Below, piece by piece: positions 15,340 through 22,390 of a stretch of DNA of 42,152 nt. How positions within the stretch are numbered: position 1 is the stretch's first letter; every line of letters starts with the position of its first letter. The stretch covers positions 1 to 42,152 of the forward strand of contig SLRW01000005.1 of the NCBI GenBank assembly GCA_007130745.1, read 5' to 3'. The position numbers were made by a program, and so were the translations under genes. The DNA comes from Gammaproteobacteria bacterium. GTDB lineage: Bacteria; Pseudomonadota; Gammaproteobacteria; UBA5335; SLRW01. The notes below the pieces were generated by a model. The model made no database searches. It saw only the letters and a list, made by a program, of their open reading frames with translations, and had not been told where the DNA came from.

Positions 15340-16023
15340 TCAGAAGCTGTAACGAAGACCCGCGGCAATGGTGCGGAAGTCATCGTTGATGTTGCCGCCG
15401 ACCGTCAGGGCAATGCTGTCGTTACCGGTGAGACCGCCGAAGTTGTCCACCAGGGTGTAAATACCCTCGTAGCGCAGCGAGGTGTTGGCGCGCAGGTTGC
15501 TGTAGTCGACGAAGACTTCACCATCCGGATTGTCGTTAGCATCAAGGACGTCATCCTCAAAGGCGCCTTCGAAGACGTAGTCGATATGAACGCCAAACTG
15601 AAAGGCCTGGTTAATAGCATGGCGCAGACCGACACTGGCGCCGCCGGTGAAGTCGAACTGGGTGTCGCCGCTGGTGTCGTCGTAGACGTTGGCTACGGTA
15701 CGCAGAACTGCCACCACATCGGTGCCTCTACCGACTCTCTCACGGTAACCCAGGCCCAGGCTGACACGCTGGAAATCCAGGATGTCACGATTGAAGTCAT
15801 GGTCGCGGTAGTCGTAGACCACGAAGAGATTATCGTGAACCTGCCAGGAAAAATTGAAATCCAGCCCGGAGGCGTCGCGGCGTGTGGTGTTGGAATCTTC
15901 GATATTGTCCTGGCCGGTGGCGTGGTAGCCAACGCCCACATAGGAATAGCTGAAGTCATTGGCCAGTACAGGCGTTGCCGGCATTATCATTGCCGCCATG
16001 CAGACGAAGTGGCGTGCTTTCAT
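15340..16023 (-). CDS. Predicted outer-membrane beta-barrel protein
   Basis: A 227-residue protein with a Sec signal peptide (MKARHFVCMAAMIMPATPVLA, cleavage likely before NDF). The rest is alternating aromatic and polar strands rich in Asp and Asn, and it ends in LRYSF, the aromatic C-terminal signature read by the BAM machinery. About eight strands can be guessed, which suggests a small closed barrel of the OmpA/OmpW size class, but I cannot place it in a named family. ATG 16023 is chosen because GGGAGAA lies just upstream; an in-frame ATG at 16044 would add residues before the signal. It has its own promoter downstream of nadB and ends at the shared terminator. Confidence 0.8.
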   Translation of the reverse strand: MKARHFVCMAAMIMPATPVLANDFSYSYVGVGYHATGQDNIEDSNTTRRDASGLDFNFSWQVHDNLFVVYDYRDHDFNRDILDFQRVSLGLGYRERVGRGTDVVAVLRTVANVYDDTSGDTQFDFTGGASVGLRHAINQAFQFGVHIDYVFEGAFEDDVLDANDNPDGEVFVDYSNLRANTSLRYEGIYTLVDNFGGLTGNDSIALTVGGNINDDFRTIAAGLRYSF

Positions 16024-16106
16024 AGAAGGTTCTCCCTCGATCAACGTTTCTTATTCATGTGCCCAAGGCCCCCTGCGGACCCCGCTGAACCCCGTGTGAG
16101 GTTACC

Positions 16107-16137
16107 ATTATTTGATGATGGTGCAAAAGTTTGTCAA
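16107..16137 (-). promoter_or_regulatory. Candidate promoter of the outer-membrane protein gene
   Basis: Read on the minus strand, a perfect TTGACA (16137-16132) starts a few bases after the nadB stop. AATAAT (16112-16107) follows after 19 bases; with a 17-base spacer the hexamer would be CAAATA. Transcription would start about 75-80 bases before the ATG. Confidence 0.5.
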
Positions 16138-16141
16138 TGGG

Positions 16142-17872
16142 TCATTTCTGACCAGGTTTTTGATTGTCCTCAATACTGCCTGAACCGGGCCGAAGATGCC
16201 AGCATACTGGCAGTTCCCCGCCAACGAAACCGTCAGGTACCAGAATGGTAGTGCGGGCACGGTCATCAGGGTTGCGCTCGGGATAGTCCAGACTGAAGTG
16301 CAGGCCGCGGCTTTCCCGCCGGCGCATGGCGGCATCAATGATTAATTGCGCCACTGTGGTCAGGTTGCGTAGCTCCAGCAAATCGGGCGTAACCACAAAA
16401 TGGCTGTAGTATTCGTCAATTTCCCGCTGCAGTAACTGCACGCGATCACGGGCGCGGCGCAGGCGCTTGGTGGAGCGTACGATGCCGACGTAATCCCACA
16501 TCAGGCGGCGCAACTCCAGCCAGTTGTGGCTGACCACGATTTCCTCGTCTGAGTCCGTGACCCGGCTTTCATCCCAGGCCGGGAGTTTGACGTGAGCCGG
16601 CGCAGGCAATGGCTGCCCAACGATATCGGCGCCGGCAGTGGTGGAAAAAACCAGGCATTCCAGCAGACTGTTGCTGGCCATGCGATTAGCGCCATGCAGC
16701 CCGGTGAAGGCGGTTTCGCCCACGGCGTAAAGTCCGGGCAAGTCGGTGCGTCCGCAGTGATCGGTCATGACGCCGCCGCAGGTGTAATGCGCGGCAGGGA
16801 CTACCGGGATAGGGCCGCTGCTCATGTCATGGCCGAGTTCCAGGCAGCGTTGGTAGATGGTGGGGAAGTGTTTGCGGATGAAGTCACCTCCCTTGTGAGA
16901 AATATCCAGCCACACATGCTCCAGTCCCAGGCGTTTCATTTCATGATCAATGGCTCGTGCGACCACGTCGCGCGGGGCCAGTTCAGCGCGTTCGTCGAAG
17001 GCGGGCATAAAGCGCGTGCCGTCGGGCAGCAGCAGGTATCCGCCCTCACCACGTACGGCTTCGCTGATCAGGAATGAACGCGCATCCGCACTGGGAGCCT
17101 GGCCGGGCAGGTAAAGGCAAGTAGGGTGGAATTGCATGAACTCCATATTGGCTATGCGGCAACCGGCACGCCAGGCCATGGCAATGCCGTCACCGGTGGC
17201 GCTGCGCGGGTTGCTGGTGTACAGGTAGACCTTGCTGGCGCCGCCAGTGGCCAGGACGACATAAGCGGCCGGCATCGCCCGTACCTGGCCGTCGCGGGTG
17301 TTGAGCAGATAAGCGCCGGCACAGCGTTTGTCAGGCTGCCCGCTGGTTCGCACACTGATCAGGTCTATGGCGACATGATATTCCAGCACGGTGATGTTGG
17401 GATGTTGCCGTACTCGTGCCTCGAGGGTGTTTTCGATCGCCTGCCCGGTGCGGTCTTCGGCATGGATGACCCGCCGGTGGCTGTGGCCGCCCTCGCGTGT
17501 AAGGTGATAGCCGCTGTCGCTGCCGGGGCTGTCACCGTTGCGGGTGAATTCCACGCCCTGGTCTATAAGCCAGGCGATGGCGGCGGGTCCCTGTTGTATA
17601 GCAAAGCGGACGATATCCGGGTCGCACAGTCCGGCACCCGCGGCCATGGTGTCGGCGGCATGGGCTTCAAGCGAGTCGGTGCTGTCGAGCACGGCGGAGA
17701 TGCCGCCCTGGGCATAGCGGGTAGAGCCTTCGCTGAGAGCGTCCTTGGATACGATGGCGACCTCATGGCTGTCGGCGACACGCAGCGCGAGGGTCAGTCC
17801 GGCGGCGCCGCTGCCTATGATCAGTACCTTGCCGGTTACGTCCTGAGCTGTTTGCATGGATTGGTCCGCCAT
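16142..17872 (-). CDS. nadB: L-aspartate oxidase
   Basis: FAD enzyme that oxidises aspartate to iminoaspartate, the first step of NAD synthesis; it works with quinolinate synthase NadA. The 576-residue protein has the FAD motif VLIIGSGAAGLTLALRVAD, STRYAQGGISAV, the REGGHSHRRVIHAEDRTG region, FHPTCLY...LISEAVRGEGGYL and HGANRMASNSLLECLVF. This set distinguishes it from SdhA, its paralogue in this window. It is about 35 residues longer than E. coli NadB at the C-terminus, ending in a Gly/Gln/Lys-rich tail. nadB divergent from rpoE is a conserved gammaproteobacterial arrangement. Confidence 0.96.
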   Translation of the reverse strand: MADQSMQTAQDVTGKVLIIGSGAAGLTLALRVADSHEVAIVSKDALSEGSTRYAQGGISAVLDSTDSLEAHAADTMAAGAGLCDPDIVRFAIQQGPAAIAWLIDQGVEFTRNGDSPGSDSGYHLTREGGHSHRRVIHAEDRTGQAIENTLEARVRQHPNITVLEYHVAIDLISVRTSGQPDKRCAGAYLLNTRDGQVRAMPAAYVVLATGGASKVYLYTSNPRSATGDGIAMAWRAGCRIANMEFMQFHPTCLYLPGQAPSADARSFLISEAVRGEGGYLLLPDGTRFMPAFDERAELAPRDVVARAIDHEMKRLGLEHVWLDISHKGGDFIRKHFPTIYQRCLELGHDMSSGPIPVVPAAHYTCGGVMTDHCGRTDLPGLYAVGETAFTGLHGANRMASNSLLECLVFSTTAGADIVGQPLPAPAHVKLPAWDESRVTDSDEEIVVSHNWLELRRLMWDYVGIVRSTKRLRRARDRVQLLQREIDEYYSHFVVTPDLLELRNLTTVAQLIIDAAMRRRESRGLHFSLDYPERNPDDRARTTILVPDGFVGGELPVCWHLRPGSGSIEDNQKPGQK

Positions 17873-17952
17873 GGGCTGCTACCATTTCGCCGACGCAGCG
17901 GGGTTTCCGGGGTGCACCGACCGGTGCTGTCCGCGCGGGGCCACAGGCATTG

Positions 17953-17981
17953 ATTATACGTTGATGCATCGGCTTGGCGAA
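17953..17981 (-). promoter_or_regulatory. Candidate nadB promoter
   Basis: The minus strand has a perfect TATAAT at 17958-17953. Seventeen bases upstream is TTCGCC (17981-17976), a weak -35. Its -35 shares bases 17979-17981 with the rpoE sigma-E -35 on the other strand. The presumed 5' leader of nadB would be about 75 bases. Confidence 0.5.
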
Positions 17982-18005
17982 CTTAACCGCGATTGGTCTG
18001 TCTAG
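17979..18005 (+). promoter_or_regulatory. Sigma-E (RpoE) promoter driving rpoE
   Basis: GAACTT at 17979-17984 and TCTAG at 18001-18005 (preceded by G) are separated by exactly 16 bases. This is close to the known sigma-E consensus GGAACTT-N16-GTCTAA and is placed about 45 bases before the rpoE ATG. It implies positive autoregulation, as described for rpoE/algU in other gammaproteobacteria. Confidence 0.8.
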
Positions 18006-18049
18006 TCAGCAACAGGACAGAGGGTCGCGGGCACACGGAGAATGCCCGC

Positions 18050-18634
18050 ATGGGCGAGCGAGCGGTTGATCAGGAACTGGTAGAGCGTGTGCAGCGCGGC
18101 GACAAGGCCGCTTTCGACCTGCTGGTGCGCAAATATCAGCACAAGGTGGTCAAACTGGTGACGCGTTACGTTTATGACCAGGGCGATGCCATGGATGTGG
18201 CCCAGGAGGCATTCATAAAAGCCTACCGGGCTCTGCCACGCTTTCGTGGCGACAGCGCTTTTTATACCTGGTTGTACCGGATCGCTATTAATACCGCCAA
18301 GAACCATGTCATGGCCCGGCGCAGGCAGCCCTTCATCAACGAAAGCGATATGGGAGGTGATGGCGAACAGGATAATGGCGACTCCCGACTGGTGGCTGTT
18401 GAGAGTGAAACCCCGGAAGGGCTGGCCCTGACCGATGAAATCCGCGACCGGGTTTTACAGGCCATTGAGGCTCTGCCCGAGGATTTGCGTACGGCCATCA
18501 TGCTGCGCGAGCTGGACGGACTCAGTTATGAACAGATTGCACAAACCATGGAGTGCCCGGTGGGTACAGTGAGATCCCGATTGTTTCGTGCGCGAGAGGC
18601 CATTGATCGTGAACTGGCTGAATTGATTGATTGA
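18050..18634 (+). CDS. rpoE: RNA polymerase sigma-E factor (RpoE/AlgU)
   Basis: Extracytoplasmic-function sigma factor for envelope stress. It is 194 residues from ATG 18050, chosen because GGAG lies nine bases upstream and the protein then begins like AlgU (DQELVERVQRGDKAAFDLLVRKYQHKV). Sigma region 2 contains GDAMDVAQEAFIKAYRALPRFRGDSAFYTWLYRIAINTAKN. Sigma region 4 contains LPEDLRTAIMLRELDGLSYEQIA...CPVGTVRSRLFRAREAID. It heads the rpoE-rseA-rseB-rseC-mucD cluster; its activity should be held by the RseA/RseB pair encoded next. Confidence 0.97.
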   Translation: MGERAVDQELVERVQRGDKAAFDLLVRKYQHKVVKLVTRYVYDQGDAMDVAQEAFIKAYRALPRFRGDSAFYTWLYRIAINTAKNHVMARRRQPFINESDMGGDGEQDNGDSRLVAVESETPEGLALTDEIRDRVLQAIEALPEDLRTAIMLRELDGLSYEQIAQTMECPVGTVRSRLFRAREAIDRELAELID

Positions 18635-18669
18635 ACTGCGGGCCATGTTGCCCGGGGGGTGTTGGGTGT

Positions 18670-19185
18670 ATGACGGATGAACTGAAGCAAGCGTTGTCGG
18701 AATCGGTGGATGATGAGCTGCGCGCAAGTCAATCGCGGTTTCTGGTCAGCCGTTTACTGGCGGATCGTGAATTGCGGGGCCGCTGGGTGCGTTACCATCT
18801 GATCGGGGAGGTGCTGCGCGGCTCGCTTGCCGACAGCCGCTGGGCACCTGAATTCAGTGCCGGAGTAATGGCCAGGCTGGAGAAAGAACCCGAACATCAG
18901 TCGCAGGCCGCGGGGCGACGCCGGCAGATGCTTGCCGCCGGGTTGGCTGCGTCAATTGCCCTGGTGGTGTTGGTGGGGACGGTGCAGTGGCTGGACGCTG
19001 ACCCGGTCGGCACGCCCGGCATGACTCAGGGTGCCGTCGCCCAATCCGGGCCTGGTGGTTTTTCGGCGCAACTCGATGTCTATATTGCCGGGCATCAGGA
19101 ATTAATGGCTATATCCGGAGGGCAGGGCATGGTGCCTTACGCCCGGTTGACCAGCGGCATTTATGACAGCGGTGAGCAGCAGTGA
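18670..19185 (+). CDS. rseA: Anti-sigma-E factor RseA/MucA
   Basis: A 171-residue single-pass inner-membrane protein. The N-terminal cytoplasmic domain (TDELKQALSESVDDEL...WVRYHLIGEVLRG) is the sigma-E binding fold. One transmembrane helix sits near residues 90-110 (LAAGLAASIALVVLVGTV), and a short periplasmic tail of about 60 residues follows. By family precedent it is cut by DegS/AlgW and RseP to release RpoE. The start is ATG 18670. Its stop overlaps the GTG of rseB (GTGA). Confidence 0.92.
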   Translation: MTDELKQALSESVDDELRASQSRFLVSRLLADRELRGRWVRYHLIGEVLRGSLADSRWAPEFSAGVMARLEKEPEHQSQAAGRRRQMLAAGLAASIALVVLVGTVQWLDADPVGTPGMTQGAVAQSGPGGFSAQLDVYIAGHQELMAISGGQGMVPYARLTSGIYDSGEQQ

Positions 19186-20177
19186 GAATAATAGTCTCCA
19201 TCACATGGCTGCTGCTTGTATTGCCGGCATTGACACTGGCCGACGGGGCCGCTGAGACGAATTCACCACGTGAGGTGCTGGCCTCAATGGAGTCCGTCAC
19301 CGGGTTTGATTATGAGGGTGTTTTTGTCCTGCGCGATGGCGATTCAATGGAGTCCTATCATGTGATGCAGCGCATTGAAGATGGTGTTGTTCACGAAAAG
19401 ATCGTCTCCCTGTCCGGCCCCTACCGCGAATTTCATCGGCGTGATGAACAGATCATCTGCCTGTTACCCGAGCGTGGCCTCCAGCTGACTGGATTGTCGC
19501 GTGCCATGAGCCCTTTGCCGGGGCCGTTTCCGCAGGAGCAGGGATACTACGATCGACTTGAAAGCAATTATCGGCTGGAGCTTCTGGGTGAAGGCCGGGT
19601 TGCCGGGCGCAAGTGCGACCGGGTGGGAATTTTGCCGCGCGATGATTATCGTTATGCCAAGGAATTGTGTATAGACCGTCAATACGGCGTGCTGTTGTCC
19701 TCACGCAAATATCTTGAAGCGGGGGAGGAGACTGTTGAATTCAAGTCCGCAGAGTTTGTGCGTATCGAGTTTCCGGACAACATTGACGCCAGCCGGCTGG
19801 AGGCCGGGGTCGACACGGAAAACCTCAAGGCCAGGCAGCGGAACTGGCAAATGGTAGACGACGGGACTGCTGAAGCGGACTGGCGGGTGAGCAAACTGCC
19901 GCCGGGTTTTGAACTCACCGGTCGTTCACAGCCCATGGCCGAGGGTTCGCCCAGGGTGATTGAGCATCTGATGTATTCCGATGGTCTGGCCAGTGTTTCC
20001 CTGTTCGTGGGTGAGGTGTCTGCCGAAGGGGGCAGTTTCACCGGGCGTTCCAGGCAGCGCTCAATCAACGTGATGGGCGCGGTGCATGGTGATTATCATG
20101 TGACCGCGGTGGGCGAAGTGCCCGAGCGCACCCTGGAGTTAATGGTGAATAATCTGGAAGCTGTCTCAAGGCGTTAG
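19182..20177 (+). CDS. rseB: Periplasmic sigma-E regulator RseB/MucB
   Basis: A 331-residue exported protein with an N-terminal signal (MRIIVSITWLLLVLPALTLA, then DGAAE). The large N-terminal LolA-like domain includes GFDYEGVFVLRDGDSMESYHV and RVAGRKCDRVGILPRDDYRYA. The C-terminal domain includes WRVSKLPPGFELTGRS and ends with GEVPERTLELMVNNLEAV. RseB binds the periplasmic part of RseA and blocks its proteolysis until mislocalised outer-membrane lipids or lipoproteins displace it. It begins at GTG 19182, coupled to rseA. Confidence 0.94.
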   Translation: MRIIVSITWLLLVLPALTLADGAAETNSPREVLASMESVTGFDYEGVFVLRDGDSMESYHVMQRIEDGVVHEKIVSLSGPYREFHRRDEQIICLLPERGLQLTGLSRAMSPLPGPFPQEQGYYDRLESNYRLELLGEGRVAGRKCDRVGILPRDDYRYAKELCIDRQYGVLLSSRKYLEAGEETVEFKSAEFVRIEFPDNIDASRLEAGVDTENLKARQRNWQMVDDGTAEADWRVSKLPPGFELTGRSQPMAEGSPRVIEHLMYSDGLASVSLFVGEVSAEGGSFTGRSRQRSINVMGAVHGDYHVTAVGEVPERTLELMVNNLEAVSRR

Positions 20178-20180
20178 TCA

Positions 20181-20651
20181 ATGATTGAAGAACACGGATG
20201 TGTACAGGGCTCTGCCGGGGGTTATGCCCGGGTGCTGACCCGTCGGCGGGCCACCTGTGGGCGTTGCAGTGAGCAACATGGCTGTGGTCGCGCAGCACTG
20301 GCGCAATGGTTCGGATCCACCACATTGGTACAGGCACGTGATCCACTGGGCGTGAACCCCGGCGAGCGCGTCATTGTGGGCCTGGCAGAACGCGCATTGT
20401 TACGCGCTTCGCTGGCGGTGTATGGCGCGCCCCTGGTCAGCATGCTGGTGTTGTCTCTGGCCGCGGAGTTTTTGGTCGGCAATGAGCTGCTGACGGTGCT
20501 TGCCGCGATGACCGGTTTCGCTGCGGGCCTGTTCCAGGCCCGGCGCTGGGCGGCAAGACCCGGGCAAGGTGAGGCGCTGATGCCGGTGATTCTCAGACGG
20601 GTCAGTGAAAGCGAGCGGGTGTTGCATCCCTGGCCGGAGGCCTCACCATGA
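20181..20651 (+). CDS. rseC: SoxR-reducing/sigma-E cluster protein RseC
   Basis: A 156-residue membrane protein. The N-terminal cytoplasmic part has a cysteine cluster CGRCSEQHGCG (Cys26, Cys29, Cys35) plus Cys7, compatible with an Fe-S or redox centre. Two transmembrane helices follow (about 78-97 and 100-118, LVSMLVLSLAAEF and LLTVLAAMTGFAAGLF). RseC/MucC modestly modulates sigma-E and, in E. coli, belongs to the Rsx system that reduces SoxR. It starts three bases after rseB and overlaps mucD by four bases. Confidence 0.92.
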   Translation: MIEEHGCVQGSAGGYARVLTRRRATCGRCSEQHGCGRAALAQWFGSTTLVQARDPLGVNPGERVIVGLAERALLRASLAVYGAPLVSMLVLSLAAEFLVGNELLTVLAAMTGFAAGLFQARRWAARPGQGEALMPVILRRVSESERVLHPWPEASP

Positions 20652-22039
20652 TTAGCCACAGCGGCCGGGTTATACTGATTCTTCTGTTGTCCCTGGCCTT
20701 GCCGGCCAGTGGCTTCGCGCGTTCCGGCCTGCCGGACTTTACCGTCCTGGTCAAAGAGCTTGCTCCGGTGGTGGTTAATATCAGTACCAGCCATCATCCA
20801 GGTCTTTATGCCGAGGATGACGGCGAAGGTATGAGTGAACAGACCTGGGATCTGCTCTTCGGTCACGGCGATGACTTCATTCCCATGCCCGACGAGGAAG
20901 CTCAATCGCTTGGTTCGGGGCTGATTATTGGCGACGAAGGCTTGATTCTGACCAACTACCACGTGGTCCGGGATGCGGCTGAAATTGTAGTCAAGCTCAA
21001 TGATCGCCGGCAGCTGGCCGCGGAAGTCATTGGCCATGACGAGCGCAGTGACCTGGCGCTGCTGTCTATTGCCGCCAGTGATCTGCCGGTGGCGCGTATT
21101 GGAGACCCCCGGGAAGTGCAGGTGGGAGAATGGGTGCTCGCCATTGGCTCCCCATTTGGTTTCGATTATTCGGTGACCGCCGGTATTGTCAGCGCCAAGT
21201 CGCGCAGCCTGCGTAGCGAGCAATATGTTCCCTTTATCCAGACCGATGTGGCGATTAATCCCGGCAGTTCGGGGGGGCCGCTGTTCAATCTTGACGGCGA
21301 AGTGGTGGGGCTGAACTCCCAGATATTCAGCCGTACCGGTGGCTTCATGGGGGTTTCTTTTGCCATCCCGATTGATCTGGCCATGAATGTGGCGCGCCAG
21401 TTGCGCGAGAACGGCGAGGTCAGGCGAGGCTGGCTGGGTGTGGTTATGGATGATGTGGATCGCGACTGGGCCCGGGCGCTGTCTCTGGAGCGACCCGAAG
21501 GCGCGCTGGTGACCCGTGTCATTGATAACAGCCCGGCCGCCCGCGCCGGTATTCGATCCGGCGATGTGATTGTGCGCTTCAATGAGCGCGAGGTTTTTGA
21601 TTCCGGGCGGTTGCCGCCACTGGTCGGCATCTCGGAGATTGGCCCCGCGTTGCCGGTGACCGTGGTCAGGGAGGGCAACAGGCGCACACTTGCGGTGACG
21701 CTGGAGCAATTGCCCGAACCGACTACAGTGAATCGCTGGCTGGATGCCAGCGATGATCTCGGCATCTGGGGGATGCGCCTGGGCGACCTGGCAGCAGTGC
21801 AGCGCCAGGCGTTGGGTGACGGAGTGCGTGGTGTGCAGGTAAGGGACATTCAGGACGGCGCCGTCAAGGCGGCCGGCCTGCACCGGGATGACGTGATTCT
21901 TGCCGTTAATGGTGTGCCGGCGCGGCTGGCGGCCCAGGTAGTGACTCAGTTGGGTGAAACCCCGGCCGGTGACCTTTTGTTGCTGGAGCTGATGCGCGAC
22001 GGGGAGTTGCTCGAACTCACGCTGGAAGTGCCTGAATGA
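20648..22039 (+). CDS. mucD: Periplasmic DegP/MucD-type serine protease
   Basis: A Do-family (HtrA) protease and chaperone of the periplasm that clears misfolded envelope proteins. It has a signal peptide (about 1-24, cleaved near GFA-RS). The trypsin-like domain has its triad as His105 (TNYHVV), Asp135 (ERSDLALL) and Ser208 (NPGSSGGP). Two PDZ domains follow (about 265-355 with GWLGVVMDDV, and 370-460 with GVRGVQVRDI). At 463 residues it is close to Pseudomonas MucD. Its place after rseC matches algU-mucA-mucB-mucC-mucD. It overlaps the glutaredoxin-like gene by four bases. Confidence 0.95.
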   Translation: MISHSGRVILILLLSLALPASGFARSGLPDFTVLVKELAPVVVNISTSHHPGLYAEDDGEGMSEQTWDLLFGHGDDFIPMPDEEAQSLGSGLIIGDEGLILTNYHVVRDAAEIVVKLNDRRQLAAEVIGHDERSDLALLSIAASDLPVARIGDPREVQVGEWVLAIGSPFGFDYSVTAGIVSAKSRSLRSEQYVPFIQTDVAINPGSSGGPLFNLDGEVVGLNSQIFSRTGGFMGVSFAIPIDLAMNVARQLRENGEVRRGWLGVVMDDVDRDWARALSLERPEGALVTRVIDNSPAARAGIRSGDVIVRFNEREVFDSGRLPPLVGISEIGPALPVTVVREGNRRTLAVTLEQLPEPTTVNRWLDASDDLGIWGMRLGDLAAVQRQALGDGVRGVQVRDIQDGAVKAAGLHRDDVILAVNGVPARLAAQVVTQLGETPAGDLLLLELMRDGELLELTLEVPE

Positions 22040-22311
22040 GCGCCCCGCGCATGCTTACACTGTTTGGCCGTGAACGCTGTCACCTGTGTGAGGAGATGTT
22101 CGAAGACTTGCAGCCTCTGCTCAGGGGGCATGATGTAAGGCTGGAGGAGGTCGATGTAGATAGTACGCCGGCTTTGCGCGATCGCTATGGCCTGCGGGTG
22201 CCGGTGTTGGTGTGTGCAGACGGCGAGGTGCTGGCGGAGGGGCGGCTGGACCCGGCTATTGTGCAGCGCTGGCTCGACGGGCTGGCATCTGACCCCGCTG
22301 TGCACCCATAA
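22036..22311 (+). CDS. Glutaredoxin-family (DUF836) small thiol protein
   Basis: A 91-residue thioredoxin-fold protein with the active site ERCHLCEEM (Cys15, Cys18) and a cis-Pro region (LRVPVLV). It matches the short glutaredoxin-like/DUF836 family, which lacks the longer helices of thioredoxin. The substrate is unknown. Its ATGA overlap with mucD and 40-80 base gap before lepA put it in the stress operon or in a bridge to the translation genes. Its position suggests a cytoplasmic thiol-disulfide role, but nothing in the sequence fixes a partner. Confidence 0.85.
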   Translation: MSAPRMLTLFGRERCHLCEEMFEDLQPLLRGHDVRLEEVDVDSTPALRDRYGLRVPVLVCADGEVLAEGRLDPAIVQRWLDGLASDPAVHP

Positions 22312-22390
22312 TCACGCTTTTTGATTTGCTCCGGTCGGCCCTGGAAGGGGTGCGGTGAATTCGGCGCCTGTCCAAAATTACTGGAATCTG

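Noticed and set aside
20222..21883. A 553-codon open frame antisense to rseC and mucD
   Set aside because: The plus strand encodes clear MucD and RseC with catalytic and membrane features. The antisense product is low-complexity and His/Gln/Arg-rich, the usual mirror of GC-rich codons.
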